Positions 40,777 through 51,903 of a stretch of DNA of 64,000 nucleotides are shown piece by piece; positions within the stretch are counted from its first letter, which is position 1, and every line of letters begins with the position of its first letter. A program made the position numbers and the translations under genes. Origin of the DNA: Eublepharis macularius (Eukaryota; Chordata; Lepidosauria; Squamata; Eublepharidae); NCBI RefSeq assembly GCF_028583425.1, contig NC_072802.1, positions 17,865,926-17,929,925 of the forward strand. Reading direction: 5' to 3'. The notes under the pieces were generated by a model that was given only the letters and a program-made list of their open reading frames with translations, had not been told where the DNA came from and did not search any database.

Positions 40777-42784
40777 GGCTTCCTAGCTGAGCTGCAGATA
40801 CCATCCCACCTACTTTCTCTGCTCACTGCTACCCATGGATTCTCTGACTCAAGTCAGCACTCACTTGGTGAGCATGCATCATATATGCCATGCGCTGTAA
40901 CTCCCTGTGATGACTTTGTGCCTTGCTTCACACAATCATTTTCATGTTGCCATGGAGTTACAGTAAGGGTAGAGTGACTCACACCCTGCCGCAGTAGAAA
41001 TGAGATGTGGCTGTTGGCCATGATGCTTTATGGGCACACAGTAATGTCAATCTAGGCATCGGCATCTCTATGGGGAAAGCCCTACCTGCTCTGCTTTGGA
41101 ACATGGAGAAGGGACATTCCAAAATACTCTGTATGTCAAAGCTTGGAATCCTCAGAATCCCAATAAAGGAAAGACTGAAATCATTATTTACAAGGTGATC
41201 AATCCAAGTCTACGGATGGGATTTGGTGGATCCATTCTGCTGACAGTGACGATTTCCTAACTGCGAGGACCCTGGTGTTTGAAGAGTCTCACGTCCAACA
41301 GGGGAAGGCCCCTTGGGGAGGGGGAAGGAATTCCACTGTTAGTGGAATTATGTTTCGGGTTCAACACCAAATGTAGAAGAGAGGTAATGGGCCTGCCTTC
41401 CCACCACGTTCTGAGATACTTGAATGGTCATTTTCATGTGAAGAGTTACTTCCATTTAATAGCCACTCAACATTCCTGTTTGTTTTCAACTTACAGTTGG
41501 TCTTGGCAGCAACAAAGAGCAAAGAGACAACAGGTGTGCGTTTGTGAGGGATGGCATCAGCAGTTACTAATGGGATCTCTTAAGCATGGATGAGGGGGTA
41601 TGAAGATAGCAAGTTTAGTCTCCGTCCTAACGGCTGACTGCAGTGCCGTCATAAATCAACTTAAGCAGGAACCTCTTTGGCTCCCTCTGGCTGCCGCTGG
41701 TGTTCTCCCTCTTGCCAAGCGCGGAGTGCATTCAGGGCAGCAAGGGGAGCGTGCTGGCGGCAGCCAGAGAGAGTCGAGCAGACAACACTCCACCCCCCCC
41801 CCCCGGTCCTAGGGAAGCGGTGGAGCATGTGCGACATTCAGTCAGTCCCCGGGCATGAGCTAGTGGCTGGGGCTGCTGCGAGTGCTCCTGACTGGGGCAG
41901 GAGGAAGAGGGAGCACTGGGCACTACCACTGCATGGTGAGGCGGGCATGCGGGGGACTGGCTGCTTGCTTCCTGGGCTGCCCTCCTCAATATGATCCTTG
42001 AGCGGTGGGAGGGATTCTCTCCCTTTTCTCCCTGGTGGATAATCGCATTTTGAGCAGTTGTTCTTTCTCACTACACTTCCCATGGAAACTTGTGGGAAAC
42101 GGGCATGTGAAGAACACGTGTCAGGTGTCTCGTGTAGTTTCCCTCTTAAGATATTGACCTGTGCAGGATTTGGGGGAGCAGCAGAAATTAAGAGTATAGT
42201 TAATAGGGTTCCCTTCCACTTCTACAGTTTTATGCTTTCCCCTCAGATAAATATTTTCTGTTTATTAACCGCTCAGTGTACAAAGCAACTGTTATTCTCT
42301 AATTAATGCATTTTCTTACATTGCTGTCTTGATGCATTTGTGCTCCTGAGCTTTGGATTACAAAATCACAAGGGATGGGAAACAGCAATTTGGGGGTTCC
42401 TGTTTTTGTCTCCTTGTTACTGAGTATTTAGCCAGTTTGGCCATCTATCTTAAAGCAGATCCACTGTCCCCAAAGCTAGCGACAGGCGTATGCACTCTAC
42501 TGTTTTAATTTCCTCTTGCAAGGTATGTCCCTTTTGCGACACTTGCAAGCAGTTGTTTGCTACTTATTTATCTATTTGCTTCATTTATACCCCCTCTAAT
42601 TGGCACCAGAACATGTAACAGTCATTTACTGAACTGTATTTTTTTAAATTTAAAGAGTGTAAGTCTGTAGGCACAGTTTGTACTTTTTAATAGAAATTAC
42701 ATATACATATACAGAGAGAGAGAGAGAGAGCGTCCTGGTTCTGAGCAATGATAAATATAATCATTGTTCTTATTTATTATTTTA
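40777..42784. other. Intronic sequence of about 2 kb, no gene recognised
   Basis: A GC-richer stretch at 41660-41990 has open frames without similarity. A (GA)n microsatellite is at 42712-42731. No repeats were named. Confidence 0.4.
42712..42731. repeat. (GA)n microsatellite
   Basis: About ten GA units. Confidence 0.9.
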
Positions 42785-43018
42785 TTTTTATTTACTTCAT
42801 TTATTCCCTGCCTTTCTCCCTTATGAGGACCCGGAGTGGCTCACATCATTCCTCTCTCCACCGTTTTACCTTCACAGCAACCCTGTGAGGTAGGTTAGGC
42901 TGAGTGAGACCAATTAGCCCACGGTCACCCAGTGAGCTTCCCCAGCAGTGGTGATTCAAACTTGGTTCTCTCAGATCCTACCTAATCTGACGCTCCAACC
43001 ATTACACCACACTGGTTC
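42785..43018 (-). repeat. tRNA-derived SINE
   Basis: Minus strand: GTGTGGTGTAATGGTTGGAG is the A-box region and GAACCAAGTTTGAATC the B-box region, followed by a GGGTGACCGTGGGCTAAT body and an AT-rich tail at 42765-42800. Confidence 0.75.
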
Positions 43019-43094
43019 ACACAGCCTTGATAGAGCTGTCCTAAGTCCCTTTTAAGCCCACTGACTTCTATCTTCTATGTTATTTAATGAAGAG

Positions 43095-43205
43095 GAAACA
43101 ACCAGGTGCAAGGTGGAAGAGTTTATTAAGGTTTTTTGATAACCATATATTGACTTGGAATCAAAAAACCTTAATAAACTCTACCACCTTGCACTTGGTT
43201 GTTTC
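43095..43205. mobile_element. Palindromic MITE
   Basis: The arms GAAACAACCAGGTGCAAGG and CCTTGCACTTGGTTGTTTC continue inward through AGAGTTTATTAAGG / CCTTAATAAACTCT for about 46 bp each. Confidence 0.85.
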
Positions 43206-43299
43206 TTCTTCTGTCTACTGCTTTTGCACTATGTTGTTTAATGTCAGTCTTAGAATTGCTTATGCTCTGTTTCAGCATTTCTTCAACTCTGTTGGATTT

Positions 43300-43462
43300 C
43301 TGCTGGTTTTAAATCTTTGCTAATTTGTATTTATATATCCTATGGCACTGTTTATAGAAATGTCCTTGATAGTTACTGTACTAATCTTCCACTATGTAAT
43401 CCACCTTGAGTCTCAGTGAGAAATAAATATATAAATGACATAAATAAAATAAATAAATAAGA
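43300..43462 (+). repeat. LINE-type 3' tail
   Basis: ATCCACCTTGAGTCTCAGTG then GAGAAATAAATATATAAATG and an AAATAAATA run. Confidence 0.6.
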
Positions 43463-43471
43463 ATGGATTTA

Positions 43472-43797
43472 GAGGGCTTTTTTCTGGGAAAAGAGGTGTT
43501 GGCTCTCAGTGGTGGAACTCAGGACCGCACAATGACGTCACTTTGGGTTAGCTGGAACAGGGTGGTGGTGTTAAAGTTTAAATCGCCCTTGGGGAAAATG
43601 GTCACATGGCCAGTGGCTCCGCCCCCTGATCTCCAGACAGAGGAGAGTTCAGATGGCCCTCCGCGCTGCAGCAGCATGGAGGGCAATCTCAACTCCCCTC
43701 TGTCTGGAGATCAGAGGGCGGGGCCACCGGCCATGTGACCATTTTCAAGAGGTGCCGGAACTCCGTTCCACTGCATTCCAACTGAAAAAAAGCCCTG
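43472..43797. mobile_element. hAT MITE, family A copy
   Basis: Ends GAGGGCTTTTTTC and GAAAAAAAGCCCTG, in the opposite orientation to the 24233 copy, with the same internal palindrome (CTCCAGACAGAGGAGAG / CTCCCCTCTGTCTGGAG). I find no clear 8-bp flanking duplication here, and the first base differs from the family's C. Confidence 0.8.
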
Positions 43798-44401
43798 AGT
43801 GTAACTATGCTTCAGATGCCACTATAATTGTACTAGAAAATACTGAGAATTGTGTACATGGAACACTTCGGGAAATTTCTACATAATACATAAGGCTGTG
43901 GATCCTAAACACGTTTTCTGGAAAGGAAGCCCAAATGAATAAAATGGGATTTACTTCTGAGTAGATTTTTGTAGGCTTGCTCCCAAATTTACTAAATTTA
44001 GTACATAAGGCAACTTTGCTGGACCAGACCTGTATTCCAGTACTAAGTTCGCTACAGTGATTGAAACACGTTAGGGCTTTGATGACTCTATTAGATTAAT
44101 AAACAGCCTGCCCACTTCACAGCCTTCTTTTCACCTGTTTAGGTGGCATCCTGAATTTCTTGGCAATATCTGGTTCTGCAAGGCACTTCCTATATTCATA
44201 ATACCCATTTTGCACAGCCGGTTCAGTGGAGATTTAGCCCTTGCTGCTTTGACATCCCTTTTATTTTGTAAGTTGTCATTGCATTTCCAGCATTTGAAAA
44301 TGTCACTCAAGTCTACATGTTTCCCTATAGCAGAAGCTTCTCTAGAACTTTTTTTATGGCTTTGATTTTAACAAGAGGGTTGTAGATGGCATCTTCTCGG
44401 T
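43798..44401. other. Intronic sequence, short repeat scrap
   Basis: A scrap at about 43905-43990 (AATGGGATTTACTTCTGAGT) belongs to a dispersed short repeat. The rest is unassigned. Confidence 0.35.
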
Positions 44402-44625
44402 CAGCCCTTGCCTTTGCAGGTATCAGTGATAGAGGACATGTTTTGCATGCAGAAGGTGCCAGATTCAGTCCTTGGCATTGCCATCTAAAAGAATCACAAT
44501 GTAAGTGAGAGCAAGACTTCTCTGCGCCCAAGAACTCTGGAGAGCAGCTGCCAGTCAGAGTAGACAATACTGCACTTGATACACTGAAAGGTCTGACTTA
44601 GTATAAGGCAGCTTTGTAGTAATAG
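44402..44625 (+). repeat. Sauria-type tRNA-derived SINE
   Basis: The head GTTTTGCATGCAGAAGGTGC, then the B-box-like CAGATTCAGTCC, and a body with GGAGAGCAGCTGCCAGTCAG, AGTAGACAATACTGCACTTG and TATAAGGCAGCTTTG. This order is characteristic of a SINE widespread in squamates. Confidence 0.7.
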
Positions 44626-45270
44626 AAAGTAGTGATGATCTCTTTGAAGCACTCAGACCAATTGAGTCGTTGAACAAGAACTTCCTCCCTAATAAATGGG
44701 TTTTGTATTTCTCCTTAATAATTACACAGCTCTTTCCCTAAGTGCTTCATCTTCTCAATCATTCTTATAAAAAAGCCAAAGTTCATAATATTTATTTGGA
44801 AAGTATCTCGGAAGCGAGGTACTGGAAAATGTAAAGGATGTCTCTCTAAACGAAGAATTGCTGCCTGTAGGCTTGCAATGTAAGAGCATATTTACACTAA
44901 AAACAATTACTGCTTTTATATTAGGTTAACTACCATGACTGCCCCCAAAGACTCTTGGAAATGGGAGTTTGATGAGGATGCTAAAGACCATCTGTTAGAC
45001 GGTCTTTGCTCCAGTCACCAAACTGCACTGCCCAGAGTTCCCTGGGGAAATGGAATGGATGTTAAATGGGTTTGCCTCTGTAGTGTAGATGCCCCCTAAA
45101 AAGAAGGAAAGAACAAAAAATGATTTGGCATTATTATCCCACATCCTCCAAATGGAGGAGTGGAGTTTGAAACATTCCAGCCCACATAAGGTCTCCCATC
45201 TGTGCTGAGAAATAAAACCAGATCTTTTCTCATAAGATTAGCACATTTAATTATATATAACAATAATAAT
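44626..45270. other. Intronic sequence, no gene recognised
   Basis: Nothing recognised. Confidence 0.35.
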
Positions 45271-45872
45271 ATTCATAATAGCACTAGCTCTCAAATGGGT
45301 TTTATAGTAGGGTTGTCAATCCCCCGCTGGGAGTGGGGGATCCCCTGCTCTCACCCTCCACCCCTCCACCCTCACTTACCTGGCTAGTGGGGGGAAAGGC
45401 AGGGAAGCACACCTCCTGAGGTGTGCTCCCGGGCGGCGCAGCATGCTCCTGCACTCTGCAACGGTCCAATTTGGGTCAAATTGGGCCGCTGTGGATCACA
45501 GGAGCACTCCAGGGCCCGTCATGGCACCATGGCAGCGCTCTCATGCTCCACAGCAGCCTGATTCGGGTCAAATTGTGCTCAGTTCGGCTCCTTGCGCTCT
45601 CAGAGGCAGCATGTGGCCTGCACGATGATAACACTTCCTGGAAATGACACCTTCATGCAGGCCAGGAGTGCGCGCGCAAGGGCAGGAGGAAGACAAGTGC
45701 CAGGTCACCCACCTCCCACCCAGAGGGTAAGTGGACCTGGCAATCCTATTTTACAGTGAGTGGAGTGGATCCAGTCTTCGGCTGGAGGAATGTCTGATAC
45801 TCATAATTGCACTAGCTCTGTAATAGGTTCTATAGTGAGCGGGGTGGATCCAGTCATGGGCTGGAGGAGTTT
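45271..45872. repeat. Two-copy tandem repeat, first copy split by a TIR element
   Basis: The unit ATTGCACTAGCTCTGTAATA...TATAGTGAGCGGGGTGGATCCAGTCATGGGCTGGAGGA at about 45806-45870 is repeated upstream as 45280-45308 plus 45749-45798. The two halves of that first copy are separated by the TIR element. Confidence 0.65.
45309..45748. mobile_element. TIR element, GGGTTGYCA-type ends
   Basis: It begins AGGGTTGTCAATCCCC and ends GGACCTGGCAATCCT. The interior has GGGGGATCCCC, shared with 4233-4404 and 53011-53360. It has no coding capacity. Confidence 0.7.
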
Positions 45873-45895
45873 TCTAAAGGGAAGGCAGCATGATA

Positions 45896-46020
45896 TATAA
45901 ACTGATCTTGTCAGATCTTGGAAGCTAAGCAGGGTTGGTGCTTGGATGGGAGGCAGACCACCAACGAAGGCTGCGGAGGAAGCCGCTGCCAGGCCGCCTC
46001 ACTCGCCTTGAAAGCCCCTT
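45896..46020 (+). repeat. 5S rRNA-headed SINE (5S-Sauria-like)
   Basis: TCTTGTCAGATCTTGGAAGC, then AAGCAGGGTTGGTGCTTGGA and TGGGAGGCAGACC, closely follow the 5S rRNA gene's internal region. The tail is cut short. Confidence 0.8.
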
Positions 46021-46139
46021 GCGGGGATCTCTAGAAGGCATTTGTGTTTTGATGGTACACATATAAATAATGGGGCATCCTCCAACTTAAATGGCTCTCC
46101 CATTGAAAGATGGATACTTAGGCCAGAGGAAGGCTTCAG

Positions 46140-46350
46140 ACTTCCTTTGGTAGAGTGGTAGGATACTGGTAGGATCCACACCTGTGTTGGATATGGATCA
46201 AGGGGCCCTAGGTTCAAACCCCCTCTTCTGTCATTAAGCTGATGGAGGTGATCCTGACCTGGTCACTCTCTCAGCTTTACCTACCTAACAGGACTGTTGT
46301 GGAAATTAAATGAGTGAGGTATGCAAGCCAACGTTGGAGGAAGAGTGGGA
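46140..46350 (+). repeat. tRNA-derived SINE
   Basis: TTGGTAGAGTGGTAGGATAC is A-box-like and CCTAGGTTCAAACCCCC is a good B box. The body CTGACCTGGTCACTCTCTCA and a GGACTGTTGTGGAAATTAAA tail follow. Confidence 0.65.
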
Positions 46351-46491
46351 TAAAAATGTAATGAAATTCAGAGTGTACTACTGGCTCATTTATGTTATCT
46401 CAGCTCTGGGTCAAAGGCAAAGCTTTCCAAATGCCTGGGAGTGGCTCTATTTTAACTCATTGGTAAATGTGAACCATGGAATTCTGACACT

Positions 46492-46729
46492 CAGAGCAGA
46501 ACTACAAGTGACAAAAGGCACAGGTTGGACACTTGTCAGCTTCCCTCAAGTTTTGATGGGAAATGTAGGCAGCTTGGCGGAATGTTGGACAAGTGACAGA
46601 TGAAAAGTGCATTGGACAGCAGTCAGAGAGCCAAGCTGCAAGACCAGGATGCCTACATTTCCCATCAAAACTTGAGGGAAGCTGACAAGTGTCCAATCCG
46701 TGCCTTTTGTCACTTGTGGTTCTGCTCAG
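46492..46729. mobile_element. Palindromic MITE
   Basis: GAGCAGAACTACAAGTGAC pairs with GTCACTTGTGGTTCTGCTC. The arms run about 90 bp each, including CCCTCAAGTTTTGATGGGAA and its complement. The ends share ACAAGTGACxAA with the MITE at 32148-32323. Confidence 0.85.
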
Positions 46730-47640
46730 AAACACCAATTGTACAAGTAAATAGAAATTGTGCCTGATAGCTGTTTATCTTACAGGTTTTTTTAATGAAT
46801 GGGCATGATGCAATATAGAATTTCATTTACATTTGAATCCATTCATTTCCGGCATAGCACCTCATTTTCTTCTGGATTGTGGTTGATCTGTTTTTCATTA
46901 TAAATACTTCAATTCCTAAAAATTGATACTGGAGCAGCCAGATTTATGCTGGAAATTTTGGTTTATGCTGGAAATTTTGGTTGAGCTTTGCACAGCCCTG
47001 CATTTGGGGGGAAATGTTTGCATGGTAAGAAATGTGTAAATTGGACTGTATGCAGCTGTTGTTTACTGGGGCTGGTGCGGGCAGCCATTTCTGTTAGTGC
47101 CCGGAGTGCTGTATACCTAGCACTGTTTTACAGTTTTAACTGGCTGGGATTCTCAGAAAGTTGGATTCAATATCCAATACCAATGACTATTTCCATAGTG
47201 AGATCATAGAAACGTATAATGCACGCAACTTTGGCTATCCCTCCACAGCCATAACCCTTTTTTAGATTCCTTTTCGGTTATAGATGCAAACAAGGGCTCT
47301 GGACAAGAAAAAATCTCAGGCGCCTGATTACCCAGGTGGTTAAAAAATGTTGATCCAGGCTTGTAGGACTTTTTTGTTGTTGCTGCAACCCTGTTTAAAG
47401 CACATGGCATAATATAACTGATGGCTTTGAATTCTACTGTCTCTTTCGGTGTGTGCAATAAACAGGAACACACACACACCCAATCCAGAATACTATTTCT
47501 TAGAGCTATAGTCTTCAGCTTTTCAATGCTTGGACCCACTGAAATGAGTCATATGACATCAGTCACATGACAGGAAGAGGAGTCAGAGTTGTAACTTTAC
47601 TGGATGGGGCACATGTTACACTGGCCTTCCTTTGCCTTAT
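46730..47640. other. Intronic sequence, no gene recognised
   Basis: AT-rich with a tandem TTTATGCTGGAAATTTTGG pair near 46945-46981. Nothing else recognised. Confidence 0.4.
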
Positions 47641-47855
47641 CTCAGGTGGACAGCTGTGTTGGTGTGAACAGCAATATTCTAGTCCAGTAGGACCTTAAAG
47701 ACCAACAACATTTTCTGAGTATAAGCTTTTGAGAGTCAAAACTCTCTTCCTCAGATACAAAGGCATATCTGATGAAGTGAGCTTTGATTCTGAAAAGCTT
47801 ATACCCTGAAAATCTTGTTGGTTTTCAAGGTGCTATTGGACTTGAATCTTGCTGT
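47641..47855. mobile_element. Head-to-head pair of Penelope-like repeats with decayed hammerhead-like core
   Basis: The plus copy has CTGATGA at 47769-47775 and GAAAAGC at 47792. The minus copy lies at about 47665-47755 (CCAGTAGGACCTTAAAGAC ... TAAGCTTTTGAGAGTC). The hairpin between the core motifs is degraded. Confidence 0.6.
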
Positions 47856-48588
47856 TTGCCTAATCAGATTTTTCTGAGTCGCGGTTTTCTGTTGATTGGC
47901 ACAAAAGGAAAACAAAAAGTGATATTTATTCCAGAAGGAATAATTTATAAATGCTCCCCCCACCAGTGAACTTAGAGTAACATAGTGTCATTCAAACTTG
48001 TTTGTGGGAGAAATCTAAGGTTGATTTGTCAACAATAAAAGCAAGTCTTTGAGTGCCAGCTTTTAAAACATGCATTTCTCTGCCTCTGAATACACAGTCT
48101 GAGAAAGCCCAAAGCCAGGACTGTGGGTGTAGCTCGGTATGCTTTATATAACAAACACACATATTGATTCAACTAGGCACACGGAAACCGGGGCTTTGAG
48201 TCTGCCTCAATGCACGCACTCATAATCATAACCCTGAATTTAGATACACAGCTAGCTGTGCTGAGAGCCATTTCAAAACCAGGACTCTGGAGAAAGGGGT
48301 TTATGCAAAGGGTAGATGGGGGTTGTTTATTGTATTTGTGCCATGTTCTTTGGCCCCAAATTGGCTCCCAAATCAACTTGCATCAATTTTAAACCAATAT
48401 ATGGTTATCAATTAAAATACAGTCTAGGAAAAAAGTGTTTGGGGAGGAAGTCCTCAGTGAGGTGTGGGTCATCTTGGCCCAATGCTGTTTCCTCATCTCC
48501 CTCTAGAATCACAGCTGAGAGGAGGAGGCTCGGAGCTGGACCTAGGTTGGAAGATATTTCCATTGGTGTTAATATCCTCTTCCCAAGA
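47856..48588. other. Intronic sequence, no gene recognised
   Basis: Nothing recognised. Confidence 0.35.
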
Positions 48589-48722
48589 TAGAGCTGCCAA
48601 CTCTTTGAGTTGGGAAATTTTTGGAGATTTGAGGGCAGAGCCTGGGAAGGGCAGAGTTTGGGGAAGAGGAGGACCCCAGGGGGGTGTAAAGCCATAGAGC
48701 CCACCCTCCGAAGCAGCCCTGA
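48589..48722 (-). mobile_element. TIR element (GGTTGCCAAC family) fragment
   Basis: GAGCTGCCAACTCTTTGAG, TTTTTGGAGATTTG and GGAGGACCCCAGGGGGGTG, then AAGCCATAGAGCCCACCCTC, follow the family layout seen at 33577-33776. Confidence 0.6.
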
Positions 48723-49953
48723 AGTAGCATGAGGTGCCGCAGTTTGTAGCATGCTATCTCCCCCACCCCACACACACACACCTTGCACATTGCAATTTTG
48801 CTTGTAGAAAATGAAGGCATTCATATTTGCAAATGTCTTCAATATATTAAACAGTACAATTTCAATTGGTAACTAATTTATACCTAATGCATTTTATGTT
48901 ATAAAAGCAGTAAAATAGGGTTAGGGTTGCCAGATGTTTTTTTAAAAAAAATACTGGACACACTTAATAAAAATTTATCGACCCCTCAGCACCACCCATG
49001 CACACGCAATATGGGAAGTTTACTGACAGGACTCTCTATGAATACGTATATTCTTACTGAAAGAGGGGCACTCTAAAGGTCAAAATATTTAAGATAGCTT
49101 CGTAGCATGTTTCGAAGGCTTGTCTTGGATTTTCCAAAGAGAGCACTGCAAACATAAATAGTGTGTGTGTGCACGCACACCTCCAAAAATATTTCTTTGT
49201 GTGTCAGAAAATCCCCCCTTTTTTCAACTCGATCCTCTTTCTACTAAACTGTTTCTCTTCTTCATGCTTTGTCCCAAATCTGTAATCAAAATTATTGCAA
49301 TACAGACTGGAATAAAAGGGACTTGGAAATAATTCTTGACAAATTATGCCAGACTCTGATGGTGTATGTGGCATATCCCTTATACAACTGCATCTTGACC
49401 CAGGTATATAACACCTAACGCAGTTCCAAACATTCTGTCATATAGAGATCTTCCATACTGCAATTCCCCCCACCCCCTTTTTAAATGCTTTTTCCTTTTA
49501 TTTGAAAAAAATGCAATATTATTATGGAAACTTTTTGAAAAAGGCAGATTGATTACATACAGTGTTGTCCAAACAAAATAATGTCCAAGTGCCATAATTA
49601 TTTCCTTGAGAGAAAGTAAGTTAGGAGCAGCCCATAGTGCTGCTTTTACAAATCCTCTCCAATCAAGGAGAAAAACTGGTTGTCATTGACTCAATTTGCA
49701 TTATAAAGAGGGCGAGAGACAGAGCAAAATATGTATACAGGGAGAAGGGTTTCAAAATGCCATCCTTTATTCACACACATTGCCCACCCTTTGCTAGCTT
49801 ACTACCTCCCCAACTGTTGCAGGGTGACTTGGTAGCTAAATTCTGGGGCACAGAGTAGCTCTCTAATACATAAATCCTGGAGGGACATGCAGGATGGAAT
49901 TGGAAGCTCTTCCCCCAGGCAACTCTCCTTCCCTCCTCCTTTGTCCCAGATAG
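48723..49953. other. Intronic sequence, no gene recognised
   Basis: A (CA)n run lies at 48768-48781 and a (TG)n run near 49162-49171. AGGGTTGCCAGATGTTTTTT at about 48921 is one end of a TIR-type repeat whose partner is not evident. Confidence 0.4.
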
Positions 49954-50262
49954 GTGCTGCTCAGGGCTTTTTTTCTGGGAAAAGCGGTGATGGAACTCAG
50001 GACCACTTTGGGTCAGCTGGAACAAGGGGGGAGTTTTTTAAAGTTTAAATCGCCCTCGGCTAAAATGGTCACAGGGCCGGTGGTTCCGCCCCCTGATCTC
50101 CAGACAGAGGGGAGTTTAGATTGCCCTCCATGCCAGTGTCGCAGAGGGCAATCTAAACTCCCCTCTGTCTGGAGATCAGGGGGCGGAACCACCGGCCCTG
50201 TGACCATTTTCAAGTGGTGCTGTTGCACTGCATTCAAGCTGGAAAAAAGCCCTGGTGCTGCT
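49954..50262. mobile_element. hAT MITE, family A copy with 8-bp duplication
   Basis: The element is 49962-50254, CAGGGCTTTTTTTCTGGG to GGAAAAAAGCCCTG, flanked by perfect GTGCTGCT repeats (49954-49961, 50255-50262). Its interior is one near-perfect palindrome around GATCTCCAGACAGAGGGGAG. Confidence 0.92.
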
Positions 50263-50523
50263 AATGCTTTCTGCCCAAAGGGAGTTTCCCCCCACCTCAG
50301 TCTGACTTTAGCAAAGAAGGGAGAGGAAAGCCCTGCTCTTATTGGCAACGCCAATTTCTGTCTTTGTTCCTTTTATGATTGCTGCTTTTTCTGCTGAGCC
50401 AAGCGTCTGGGATTTTTTTCTTTTTTCGGCCAGAAGTGGGATGGGAGGATTGGAGTGGGAGAAGACACACTGGCTCAGTCTTGTGCTCGCTTCTAGGCAT
50501 AGAGCAGAGAAGAGACAGAAGCA

Positions 50524-50690
50524 AGGATGTGTGTGTGTTATGTGCCGCCAAGTCGCCTCCGACCTATGGCGACCCTATGAAGGAAGGATCTCCAAAATGT
50601 CCCGTCATTAACAGACTTGCTCAGATCCTGCAAACTGGAGGACGTGGCTTCTTTTATTGAGTCCAGACATCTCGTTTTAGGTCCAGCAGG
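50524..50690 (-). mobile_element. Bov-B (RTE) LINE 3' fragment
   Basis: The minus strand encodes LDSIKEATSSSLQDLSKSVN and then GTFWRSFLHRVAIGRRRL, the same C-terminal segment as at 15902-16172. The tail GGGTCGCCATAGGTCGGAGG and GCGACTTGGCGGC ends at a (CA)n run at 50527-50538. Confidence 0.75.
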
Positions 50691-51111
50691 GATGAGAGAG
50701 GGACAAATAATTAAGCTCTCAAGCACCAGAAACCTCGATCCTTTGGTGAAGAGTGGAGGCTTGCATTGGTTGCTGCTCTTGCTGTGGTTGTAGATAGGAG
50801 ATCTCCAGGCTACGGGCAATTGATACACTTGCAGAACTGAGTGAATGGATTTTCTCCTAAGGACACTTTCCTGGGAGTAAGCCCCATTGAATACCAGGGG
50901 GTTTACTTCTTAGTAGACCTGCTTAGGGTTGCTCCCTGACTCACATGCTTCCTAACACACAGCAGCAAGCAGCCTGCTTTCACTTGCAAGTACAGGGAAG
51001 GGGAAGGGAGGGGGCTCAGAGCCCTGCTCTCCTTTGGGCCTCAACAGATTTGCTATTGCTGCTGCTAAAATGCCACAAATGGTGGGGCAGGCCACATTGG
51101 GGGTGGAGTAT
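50691..51111. other. Intronic sequence, short repeat scrap
   Basis: A dispersed short repeat scrap (GGGAGTAAGCCCCATTGAAT) lies at about 50873-50935. The rest is unassigned. Confidence 0.35.
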
Positions 51112-51903
51112 AGGGTTGCCGGATGGGGTGTTGCTCTTGTATGCCCCCATGACCACAGCGGCTGGAGAGTGAGTGAGTGTGTGTGAATTGCAGAGCCAGG
51201 AGCTGCATGCCCCAAGCAAGCAAGGAAACGTGGCAAAAGGAGACGAAGGAACAAGTACCCGGTTTCCCTTCTCCACCTCCCCTGCTCCAGGTAGGCACTT
51301 CCACCTGCTCTGCTGAGGACACTGCCTGTACTACGCTGCTGCTCTTATTGTCCTCCACCACCTCGAGTAAGCTCATCCCCCCCGGGGGGGGGGGGTCCCA
51401 GAGCAGCAACAGCAGCCAGAGCACCATCAGGGCAGGGGCGGGGACAGGACAGCCCCTCCTGGCCCTGGCATAGGTAATTCTTCCTGCCTCCACTTGCCTT
51501 GGGTATGCCGTTAGCTCATGAAGGAAGGAGGCAAGCATCACAGCAGCCACCTGTACTGCATGCGGTCATGGTGTTAATGGTGCGTGAGAGCATGCTTACA
51601 TGCTTCCCAATGGCCAGTACAAAGGAGCAGGCTGCAGACTTGCTGCTCTTGCAGGCAGGGTTGGGGGGCAGGGACAGAGGTGGAGCCCAAGGCCAGCTCC
51701 TCTCTGCTTCTGCTGGGTGGGCCCATGAGCAGTCTTTGTGAACCACATGGACCCAGCAGATCCGCTGTTTTTTTCCTGCCTGCTGCCAGCGGCTACTGAA
51801 ATGCAGGACATTTATATGTCTGGTATTTTGTCAGGTTTTTTTCCTGGACAGTCCATGGAAATACCAGATTGTCCAGTTCAATACGAGACAGCTGGCAACC
51901 CTA
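51112..51903. mobile_element. Possible TIR element, GGGTTGCC ends
   Basis: AGGGTTGCCGGATG at 51112 and CAGCTGGCAACCCT at about 51890-51903 form terminal inverted repeats. The 790-bp interior is GC-rich with overlapping open frames but no protein I recognise. Confidence 0.4.

Noticed and set aside
49962-50254. Open frames on both strands in the hAT MITE (113-147 codons)
   Set aside because: The element is a palindrome, so both strands read almost the same sequence; the frames are not a gene.
51065-51550. 161-codon minus-strand frame
   Set aside because: It lies in GC-rich sequence inside a probable TIR element, with overlapping frames on the other strand and no similarity to known proteins.
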